Positions 1 to 5,153 of a stretch of DNA of 6,748 bases are shown here, one piece after another. The DNA comes from Sphingomonadales bacterium (GTDB lineage: Bacteria > Pseudomonadota > Alphaproteobacteria > Sphingomonadales > Sphingomonadaceae). The notes under the pieces were generated by a model. The model saw only the letters and a list, made by a program, of their open reading frames with translations. It did not search any database and had not been told where the DNA came from. Each line of letters begins with the position of its first letter. Within the stretch, counting starts at the first letter, position 1. The DNA lies in the NCBI GenBank assembly GCA_020200935.1, contig JAIVHR010000190.1:1-6748 (forward strand), given 5' to 3'. The position numbers and the translations under genes are program-made.

Positions 1-17
1 AGCTCAGCCCGAACGGG
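1..17. repeat. Partial copy of sphingomonad-type palindromic repeat (right arm)
   Basis: The first 17 bases are identical to bases 1096-1112, the outer end of the right arm of the complete palindromic repeat upstream of nadB. The rest of this copy presumably lies outside the window. Such repeats (arms containing TGAGCTTGTC and CAGCCCGAACGG) are scattered between genes in sphingomonad genomes; that is from memory, not a search. The same orientation as the second copy means the ABC ATPase gene is flanked by direct copies. Confidence 0.7.
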
Positions 18-25
18 GAAGGGAA

Positions 26-85
26 GTGACAACGCCGCATTGCCTTTCCGCCCCACCCGCAACCCGCTATGCGCTTGGCTCATGA
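26..85 (+). other. Possible 19-codon leader frame or C-terminal end of an upstream gene
   Basis: A frame starting GTG at 26 ends with TGA at 83-85, overlapping the ATPase ATG at 82 in an ATGA junction. The same frame is open back to the window edge (base 2), so it may equally be the 3' end of an upstream gene that runs through the repeat fragment. The GTG itself overlaps a TGA at 27-29 that closes a frame coming out of the repeat. I recognise no domain in the short product. The overlap with the next start is the only reason to list it, because it could couple translation to the ATPase. It may well be non-coding leader. Confidence 0.15.
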
Positions 86-1002
86 GCGAGGCTGCGATCC
101 GGATCGAAAAGCTGACCAAGGTCTATGACGGCGAGGTGCGCGCGCTCGACGATGTCAGCCTCGAGGTGCCGCGCGGATCGATCTTCGGGCTGCTCGGGCC
201 CAACGGCGCCGGCAAGTCGACTTTGATCAACATCCTCGCCGGGCTGGTCAACAAGACCAGCGGCAAGGCCTGGGTCTGGGGCTTCGACATCGACAAGGAC
301 CATCGCAACGCCAAGGCCTCGATCGGCATCGTCAACCAGGAGATCACCTTCGATCCCTTCTTCACCCCGGCCGAGACGCTCGACATCCAGGCCGGGCTCT
401 ACGGCGTTCCCAGGCGCGAGCGGCGGACGATGGAGTTGCTCCGCGCGGTCCATCTCGAGGACAAGGCCGAGACCTATTCGCGCAAATTGTCGGGCGGGAT
501 GAAAAGGCGGCTGATGGTCGCCAAGGCGATGGTCCACGCGCCGCCCGTCCTGATCCTCGACGAGCCGACCGCCGGCGTCGATATCGATCTCCGGCGACAG
601 CTCTGGGACTATGTCCGCGCGCTCCATGCCGACGGCGTCACCGTCGTGCTGACGACGCATTATCTCGAAGAGGCCGAGGAGCTATGCGATCGGATCGCGA
701 TCATCCATCACGGCCGTGTCATCGCCGACAAGCCGACGCGCGAATTGATCAACATGGCGCAGGAGAAGGTGGTCATGGTGACCGTCGAACGCGACATCGC
801 GACCCCGCCCGACGCGCGCTGCTTCGAGAAGGTCGAGCTCGTCGACGCGCGGACGCTGGCGATCACCTATCGGATGGACAAGGCGAATGCCGGCGACGTC
901 CTGACCGCGCTCGCCGAGGACGGCCTCCACATCGTCGACGTCTCGACAAGGGAGGCCGATCTCGAGGACGTGTTCCTCAACCTCACGCGGGAGGCGACGT
1001 GA
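82..1002 (+). CDS. ABC transporter ATP-binding protein, YadG-like (ABC-2 type exporter ATPase)
   Basis: This is the ATPase subunit of an ABC-2 type exporter: it would bind and hydrolyse ATP on the cytoplasmic face of the inner membrane to drive a separate permease. The product is 306 residues from the ATG at 82, close to E. coli YadG as I remember it (about 308). All nucleotide-binding motifs are present: Walker A GPNGAGKST (39-47), Q-loop glutamine (86), signature LSGGM (136-140), Walker B LILDEPT with catalytic Glu (157-163) and H-loop TTH (191-193). The stretches LVNKTSG, DEPTAGVDIDLRR and LTTHYLEEAEELC strongly resemble YadG. The C-terminal ~80 residues end in LEDVFLNLT, usual for this subfamily. 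An in-frame TTG at 40 would add 14 residues, but ATG 82 fits the family N-terminus better. No Shine-Dalgarno is evident at either. No permease gene follows, so the partner must be upstream or elsewhere. The substrate cannot be read from the sequence. Confidence 0.93.
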   Translation: MSEAAIRIEKLTKVYDGEVRALDDVSLEVPRGSIFGLLGPNGAGKSTLINILAGLVNKTSGKAWVWGFDIDKDHRNAKASIGIVNQEITFDPFFTPAETLDIQAGLYGVPRRERRTMELLRAVHLEDKAETYSRKLSGGMKRRLMVAKAMVHAPPVLILDEPTAGVDIDLRRQLWDYVRALHADGVTVVLTTHYLEEAEELCDRIAIIHHGRVIADKPTRELINMAQEKVVMVTVERDIATPPDARCFEKVELVDARTLAITYRMDKANAGDVLTALAEDGLHIVDVSTREADLEDVFLNLTREAT

Positions 1003-1124
1003 GCGCCCCGATCAAGTCTTCCGTTCGCCCTGAGCTTGTCGAAGGGCTGCCTTGTCTTTTCAGCCGCCCGAATGAGGAAGGACAGGGCTTGGACAAGCTC
1101 AGCCCGAACGGGATTGTCTCGTGA
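999..1124 (+). other. 41-codon open frame through the palindromic repeat, coupling the ATPase and nadB
   Basis: A GTG at 999 overlaps the ATPase stop (TGA 1000-1002). The frame stays open for 41 codons across the whole repeat and ends with TGA 1122-1124, overlapping the nadB GTG at 1121. The product begins MSAPIKS and then becomes repeat-encoded peptide (RPELVEG, LDKLSPNG). Such peptides are by-products of repeats being read in an open frame, so a functional protein is unlikely. The first seven codons might be the remains of a gene formerly coupled to the ATPase, such as its permease, but seven residues cannot prove that. The frame may matter mainly by carrying ribosomes through the repeat to nadB. 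Confidence 0.2.
1021..1111. repeat. Palindromic intergenic repeat (REP/BIME-like), complete copy
   Basis: Two 29-base arms (1021-1049 and 1083-1111) are reverse complements at 24 of 29 positions, separated by 33 bases. Four of the five mismatches are G/C exchanges in two adjacent pairs. The transcript would fold into a long hairpin between the ATPase and nadB. There is no T-run after it, so it does not look like an intrinsic terminator. It could attenuate transcription, protect an upstream mRNA 3' end, or do nothing. The family seems to be the common sphingomonad repeat with arm core TGAGCTTGTCGAAGGGC. Confidence 0.85.
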
Positions 1125-2722
1125 CCTCCTCTGCCGATCACGACATCCTCATCATCGGCTCCGGAGCCGCCGGACTCACCGCCGCGATCACGCTGGCCGA
1201 GCGGTTCAAGGTGCTGGTGCTCGCCAAGGGGGCGATCTCGGGCGGGTCGACGGCCTGGGCGCAAGGCGGCATCGCGGCGGTGCTCGAACCCGGCGACACC
1301 TTCGAATCGCATATCGAGGATACGCTCGTCGCCGGGGCCGGACTCAACCGGCGCGAAACGGTCGAGTTCGTCGTCGAGAATGCGCCCCGCGCGATCCAGC
1401 GGCTGATCGATCTCGGCGTGCCCTTCACGCTGGAAGACGGCGGCGACCTCCATCTGACGCGCGAGGGCGGTCACAGCCATCGCCGCATCGTCCATGTCGA
1501 TGATGCGACGGGATGGGCCGTGCAGGATGCGCTCGAAAAGGCCGCCGAGGCCAATCCCAACATCACGCTCAAGCCCGACATGGTGGCGATCGACCTGATC
1601 GCCGACCGCAATCTCGAACAGCCCTCGGGGAAGGCGCGCGTCTGGGGCGCCTACGCCTTCAACCGGGCGACCGGACATGTCGAAACCTTCGCCGCGCGCG
1701 CGACCATTCTGGCGACCGGCGGCGCCGGGCGCACCTATCTCTTCTCGACCGCGCCGCGCGGCGCCACCGGGGATGGCATCGCAATGGCCTGGCGCGCCGG
1801 ATGCCGGGTCACCAACATGGAATTCATGCAGTTTCACCCGACCTGCCTCTACAATCCCCAGGTCAAGAATTTCCTGATCACCGAGGCGGTTCGCGGCGAG
1901 GGCGGGCAGTTGAAACTCCCGCCCGAGGCGCCCGATGCCGGCCACCGCTTCATGCCTGATTTCGACAAGCGCGCCGAGCTCGCGCCGCGCGATATCGTCG
2001 CCCGCGCGATCGACCACGAGATCAAGCGGTTCGGGCTCGATTACGTCCATCTCGATATCAGCCACCGCGACGCCGAGTTCGTGAAGGGGCATTTTCCCAA
2101 CATCTACGAGCGGCTGCTCGGGCTCGGCATCGACATGACCAATGGGCCGATCCCGGTCGTGCCGGCTCAGCATTATACCTGCGGCGGGGTGCGCATCGAT
2201 CTCGACGGCCGGACCGACCTTGCCGGGCTCTATGCGGCTGGCGAGGTCAGCGAATCGGGGCTCCACGGCGCCAACCGGCTGGCCTCGAACTCGCTGCTCG
2301 AATGTTTCGTCTTCGGCGAGGCTGCGGCCAACCATATCGCCCTGTGCTGGGACGACTTTCCCCCGCCACCCACGGTCCGCCCGTGGGACGAGAGCCGGGT
2401 TACCGATTCGGACGAGGAAGTCGTCGTCCAGCACAACTGGCGCGAGATCCGTCGCTTCATGTGGGACTATGTCGGCATCGTGCGCACCACCAAGCGGCTC
2501 GAGCGCGCCCGGCATCGGGTCGAGATGCTGCGCAACGAAATCGACGAATATTACGGCAATTTCCGCGTCACGCCCGATCTGATCGAGCTCAGGAACCTGC
2601 TCGAGGTCGCCGGGCTGATCGTCGCCTCGGCGCTCGCCCGCAAGGAAAGCCGCGGGCTGCATTATACGACCGACTATCCCGATACCCTTCCGAAAGCCGA
2701 GGATACCGTTCTGACGCCGTGA
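1121..2722 (+). CDS. nadB: L-aspartate oxidase
   Basis: This cytoplasmic flavoenzyme oxidises L-aspartate to iminoaspartate, using oxygen or fumarate as acceptor. NadA then condenses iminoaspartate with dihydroxyacetone phosphate to quinolinate in de novo NAD synthesis. The product is 533 residues, full length for the family (about 540). The N-terminal FAD-binding motif GSGAAG is at 13-18, followed by the flavoprotein stretch GGSTAWAQGGIAA (41-53). Active-site segments follow: REGGHSHRR (114-122), MQFHPT (236-241), APRDIVARA (288-296, Arg 290), HYTCGG (351-356) and LHGANRLASNSLLE (381-394). The succinate dehydrogenase/fumarate reductase flavoprotein superfamily is thus clear. LHGANRLASNSL, the HSHRR segment and the length favour NadB over SdhA/FrdA. 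The C-terminal helical domain (about 435-515) is present. The GTG start is chosen because the FAD motif follows at the usual distance; no Shine-Dalgarno is seen, and the start overlaps the preceding small frame by GTGA. nadA and nadC are not in the window. Confidence 0.97.
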   Translation: MTSSADHDILIIGSGAAGLTAAITLAERFKVLVLAKGAISGGSTAWAQGGIAAVLEPGDTFESHIEDTLVAGAGLNRRETVEFVVENAPRAIQRLIDLGVPFTLEDGGDLHLTREGGHSHRRIVHVDDATGWAVQDALEKAAEANPNITLKPDMVAIDLIADRNLEQPSGKARVWGAYAFNRATGHVETFAARATILATGGAGRTYLFSTAPRGATGDGIAMAWRAGCRVTNMEFMQFHPTCLYNPQVKNFLITEAVRGEGGQLKLPPEAPDAGHRFMPDFDKRAELAPRDIVARAIDHEIKRFGLDYVHLDISHRDAEFVKGHFPNIYERLLGLGIDMTNGPIPVVPAQHYTCGGVRIDLDGRTDLAGLYAAGEVSESGLHGANRLASNSLLECFVFGEAAANHIALCWDDFPPPPTVRPWDESRVTDSDEEVVVQHNWREIRRFMWDYVGIVRTTKRLERARHRVEMLRNEIDEYYGNFRVTPDLIELRNLLEVAGLIVASALARKESRGLHYTTDYPDTLPKAEDTVLTP

Positions 2723-2725
2723 GCG

Positions 2726-3319
2726 CTAAGGCTCGAGCACCCCGTCGACGACATGGATCAAGCCGTTGGCCTGGCCGAGATCCGCGGCGGTGATCCGGGC
2801 GCGGCTGTCGCCGCTGGCGAGGACAAGCCCGTCGCCATCGGCGGTAACGGTCAACATCGCGCCGGCCATGGTCGCCAGTTCGATCGATCCGCCCCCGCTT
2901 TCGACGGCGTTCCTCAAATCCTCCGCAGTGACCACGCCGGGAAGCAGATGGCTGTTGATGAGGCTCACCAGCTCGGGCCCGCCGCGCTCGATCAGCTCAC
3001 CGGCATCGACGGCCTGGAACGCCGCATCGGTCGGCGCGAACAAAGTATAGGGACCGACCCCGGCCAGCGTTTCGGCGAGTCCGGCTGCCTCGACGGCAGC
3101 GTGGAGCGTCGTCAACTCTCCGCTCGCCGCCATATTCTCGGCGATCGAGAGTTCGGCATCCATGCTCGAGGCGACGCCCGGCGTATCGATCGCGGCCGGC
3201 TCGGTTCCGGCGCGCGTGGTTGCCGGCGCTTCGTCGGCGTCGCCGCCTTCCTCCTCGACGCGTTCACACGCGCCGAGCAGAAGCAGCGGTACGGTTGCGG
3301 CAAGAACCAGCCTGTTCAT
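2726..3319 (-). CDS. FAS1 (fasciclin) domain lipoprotein
   Basis: A 197-residue lipoprotein with one FAS1 domain. A short hydrophobic signal sequence ends in the lipobox LGAC (lipidated Cys 18). A low-complexity Ala/Glu/Asp/Thr linker of about 40 residues precedes the FAS1 domain (about 58-197). The two conserved FAS1 boxes are TLFAPTDAAF (92-101) and GLIHVVDGVLEP (186-197), and NSHLLPG (122-128) matches the central histidine motif. FAS1 domains usually mediate adhesion at cell surfaces, and bacterial single-domain versions are common but poorly defined. The mature protein is strongly acidic: about 30 Asp/Glu against 6 Arg and no Lys, a net charge near -24. It is the second gene of a probable minus-strand unit, 14 bases after the Arg-rich gene. 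Its stop lies 3 bases from the nadB stop, convergently, leaving no room for a terminator between them. ATG 3319 is preferred over an in-frame TTG at 3337 because a Shine-Dalgarno sits just upstream of it. Confidence 0.92.
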   Translation of the reverse strand: MNRLVLAATVPLLLLGACERVEEEGGDADEAPATTRAGTEPAAIDTPGVASSMDAELSIAENMAASGELTTLHAAVEAAGLAETLAGVGPYTLFAPTDAAFQAVDAGELIERGGPELVSLINSHLLPGVVTAEDLRNAVESGGGSIELATMAGAMLTVTADGDGLVLASGDSRARITAADLGQANGLIHVVDGVLEP

Positions 3320-3323
3320 CGAT

Positions 3324-3331
3324 CCTCTCCC
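3324..3331 (-). promoter_or_regulatory. Ribosome binding site deciding the FAS1 lipoprotein start
   Basis: The minus strand reads GGGAGAGG here, four bases before the ATG at 3319. It lies inside the stretch that would be coding if the upstream TTG (3337) were the start, so it supports ATG 3319. It also lies wholly within the 14-base gap after the stop of the preceding gene, suggesting independent initiation within a shared transcript. Confidence 0.6.
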
Positions 3332-3333
3332 GA

Positions 3334-4926
3334 TCAAACCAGCAGGTCGATCGCGGCGCGGACGAGCATGCTCTCCGCGTCGACCTGATAGATGCGGCCG
3401 TTGTTATAGCGATAGAGATGCTCGTCGCTATCGTAATAACGATCGCGATAATCGTAGGGCACATTATAGGCGCCGTAGCCCGCGGGCATCGGCCGACCGA
3501 CCTGGAAACCATTGGTCAACAGCTGCGGAACACCCAAGATCTGTCCGTTCGACCGGTCGACGCGGTAGATCGCGTTGTCGCCATAGCGATAGCCATAGGC
3601 GCCATCGTCGGGATAGATCGATCGATACTGGGTCGGCAGATTATAGACGTCATAGCCGGTGGGCAGCGTCTGGCCGATGCCGAAGGCTCCGCCGAGCAGC
3701 GGCAGCAGCGCCGCGATCAGCTGGGTCTGGGGATCGATCCGATAGGCATAGCCGCCGGCATAGCGATAATCATAGCCGTTGCCCGGCTGGTAATAGGCGG
3801 GCTGGCGATAGCCGACGATCCGCCGCACGACGGTCGGGCTGTAATGATAGCCGCTATCAACGCGCGCCCAGCGATCGCCGCGATTATAGTGCCGCACCGC
3901 GCGGACGTGCTGGCGGCGGGCCTGGTGGCGCGCCTGGCTCCGCCAGATACGGTTCATGCGGTCGCGATAGGCGGCCTGCTGCCAACCCTGGTTGCGATAG
4001 AAACCGGCGCTATGGACGCGCTCGCGCCGACGTTGGTCGGCACGCACGACGAGCCGTTCCTGGCGCCGCATCCGTTCACGATATTCGGCGCGGCGTTCGG
4101 CGAGCCGGCGCGCGGCATTCTGCCGCTCGCGATATTCGGCACGCCGTTCGGCGCGGATACGGTCGCCACGCCGGTCGAGCTGGGCCGCGCGGCGCGCATC
4201 GGCACGCGCGATCGGCCGCCGCTGCTGGCGTGATTCGGCGCGGCGTTCGGCGATGGCCCGCGCCCGGCGGGTATCGCGTCGCTGTTCAACGCGCGCCTCA
4301 GAGCGGCGTTGCCCGACTCGCGCTTCGGCGCGACGCTGCTGGCTGGCCTGCGCCCGGTTCTGGACCCGCAGAGCCTCGCGGCGACGCTCCTGACGTGCTT
4401 GCGCCTGGCGCTGTTGCTGGCGGGCCTCGGTGCTACGTTGCTGACGGGCCGCCGTCTGCCGCTGTTGCTGGCGGGCTTCGGCACGGCGCTCCTGCTGGCG
4501 CACTTCGGCCTGCCGCTGTTGCCGGCGAGCTTGGGTACTGCGTTGCTGACCGGCCTCCGCCTGGCGCTGTTGCCGGCGGGCCTCGGTACTGCGTCGCTCG
4601 CGAGCCTCCGCCTGGCGCTGCTGCTGGCGAGCGGCGGTGCTGCGCTGCTGACGAGCTTCCGCCTGCCGATCGGCCGCGGCATGCACGCGGACTCGGGCGC
4701 GCGGCGGGGCATTCTGAAGATCGCCGGCGCGCGGACGCTCGGCGCGCACTTGCGCCCGCATCTGTGCCCGGCGCGTATCGTTGCGGCGCTCGGCGCGAGC
4801 CTCCGCGCGAGCCTCCGCTCGTTCAGCGCGATTTTGCGCCTGATCGCCATTGTCGGCATACACCGCGGTAGCGGGCATGGCGGCGGCGATGGCGATCGCG
4901 CTGGTCAAGGTCATGAAAATACGCAT
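3334..4926 (-). CDS. Secreted Arg-rich repetitive protein with Tyr-rich C-terminal repeats, function unknown
   Basis: I do not recognise a named family. The 530-residue product starts with a convincing signal peptide (1-24, probable cleavage after AVYA), so it should reach the periplasm or beyond. Residues about 30-302 are low-complexity Arg/Gln/Ala/Glu sequence, about 31% Arg, including roughly six 17-residue tandem repeats (87-189) with core RQAEARQQRSTEARQQQ. It is likely helical or disordered, possibly coiled. A linker with FYRNQGWQQ and the protein's only three Trp follows (about 305-355). The C-terminal region (about 385-530) is Tyr/Gly-rich and repeats every 59 residues, with Y-R-Y then Y-[RQ]-[IV]-D motifs at 387/395, 446/454 and 505/513. 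The whole protein has no Lys and no Cys; the mature form has about 114 Arg. ATG 4926 is preferred: GAGGAG lies 7 bases upstream and the signal peptide begins there. The open frame extends to 5136 but that part has no coding character. Exported Arg-rich proteins of RcnB type have a loosely similar N-terminus, but I see no RcnB domain. Confidence 0.82.
   Translation of the reverse strand: MRIFMTLTSAIAIAAAMPATAVYADNGDQAQNRAERAEARAEARAERRNDTRRAQMRAQVRAERPRAGDLQNAPPRARVRVHAAADRQAEARQQRSTAARQQQRQAEARERRSTEARRQQRQAEAGQQRSTQARRQQRQAEVRQQERRAEARQQQRQTAARQQRSTEARQQQRQAQARQERRREALRVQNRAQASQQRRAEARVGQRRSEARVEQRRDTRRARAIAERRAESRQQRRPIARADARRAAQLDRRGDRIRAERRAEYRERQNAARRLAERRAEYRERMRRQERLVVRADQRRRERVHSAGFYRNQGWQQAAYRDRMNRIWRSQARHQARRQHVRAVRHYNRGDRWARVDSGYHYSPTVVRRIVGYRQPAYYQPGNGYDYRYAGGYAYRIDPQTQLIAALLPLLGGAFGIGQTLPTGYDVYNLPTQYRSIYPDDGAYGYRYGDNAIYRVDRSNGQILGVPQLLTNGFQVGRPMPAGYGAYNVPYDYRDRYYDSDEHLYRYNNGRIYQVDAESMLVRAAIDLLV
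3337..3774 (-). repeat. 59-residue (177-bp) repeat, about two and a half copies, in the C-terminus of the Arg-rich protein
   Basis: Copies run 3774-3598, 3597-3421 and a partial one 3420-3337. They align without gaps at a strict period of 59 residues. Each starts with a Tyr-Arg-Tyr segment, then Tyr-(Arg/Gln)-(Ile/Val)-Asp eight residues on. The first two copies share a middle with Leu-Leu, Phe and Gly, then P-x-G-Y-x-x-Y-N-x-P. The copies are diverged, so this is an old protein-level duplication or a repeated fold (for example beta units) rather than a recent DNA expansion. Confidence 0.75.
4360..4668 (-). repeat. 51-bp tandem repeats encoding 17-residue Arg/Gln units
   Basis: About six units of 17 residues (one of 18) follow each other, beginning at residues 87, 104, 121, 138, 156 and 173 of the Arg-rich protein. 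The common pattern is RQAEARQQRSTEARQQQ, with units differing at several positions. On the + strand this appears as recurring blocks such as CTGTTGCTGGCGGGC. Flanking sequence on both sides keeps the same composition with weaker periodicity. Such arrays can change copy number by slippage or recombination. Confidence 0.75.
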
Positions 4927-5153
4927 CACTCGTCTCCTCGTCATCGACGGGCTAAAAGCCCTGGCCCGATTAGCGGTTCCGGCGTTCATCGGGGGTAAAC
5001 CGATTCGGCGACGAAACGCTTCGGACGGAGGTTGAGCCGTCATTTGTGCATAATGGAACAGCGCCGATGAACGCGATGGGTATCGCCCGTTTATCGAAGG
5101 TTCACCGCCAAACAGTGTTTGTGCCGCGCGATCCATGCGCTAGACGCGCTCAG
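4927..5153. promoter_or_regulatory. Divergent intergenic region between the Arg-rich gene and polA
   Basis: These 227 bases separate two divergently transcribed genes and should hold both promoters. A clear Shine-Dalgarno (GAGGAG, 4934-4939, minus strand) serves the Arg-rich gene. A perfect small palindrome GGGCT-AAA-AGCCC lies at 4949-4961. Minus-strand GGAACC at 4980-4975 has CTTT 16-17 bases on, only a partial match to the alphaproteobacterial general-stress sigma (EcfG) consensus GGAAC-N16/17-CGTT. A CATAAT at 5049-5054 (+) could be a -10 for polA but lacks a convincing -35. No small gene or RNA was recognised. Confidence 0.5.
4982..5074. repeat. 11-bp perfect inverted repeat pair in the divergent intergenic region
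   Basis: GCGTTCATCGG at 4982-4992 is the exact reverse complement of CCGATGAACGC at 5064-5074, with 71 bases between. Eleven exact bases in so short a region are unlikely by chance. The two sites could bind one regulator on either side of the promoters, or pair in RNA or single-stranded DNA. No known operator was recognised. Confidence 0.4.

Noticed and set aside
983..2662. 559-codon open frame antisense to nadB
   Set aside because: It lies opposite a clearly conserved gene, is Asp/Arg/Gly-rich without a recognisable domain, and is typical of antisense frames in GC-rich DNA. Its start runs through the palindromic repeat.
2721..2734. Intrinsic terminator between convergent nadB and FAS1 gene
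   Set aside because: Only a 4-bp stem (GAGC/GCTC) without a T-run, overlapping both gene ends. It is not a credible terminator.
3162..4871. 569-codon + strand frame opposite the Arg-rich and FAS1 genes
   Set aside because: It spans two minus-strand genes and their boundary, and its Arg/Ala/Gly composition simply mirrors the repetitive opposite strand. The minus strand has signal peptides, Shine-Dalgarno sites and FAS1 motifs.
4955..4980. EcfG (general stress sigma) promoter for the Arg-rich gene
   Set aside because: GGAACC is present on the minus strand, but the -10 at the right spacing reads CTTT rather than CGTT. The match is too weak to call.
4309..4998. 229-codon + strand frame with Leu/Ala-rich, apparently hydrophobic repeats
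   Set aside because: The hydrophobic pattern is the complement of the Arg/Gln/Ala codon repeats on the minus strand. It is not a membrane protein with its own start signals.
4927..5136. 70-residue N-terminal extension of the Arg-rich protein
   Set aside because: ATG 4926 has a good Shine-Dalgarno and begins a proper signal peptide. The extension would bury that signal and cover the divergent promoter region.
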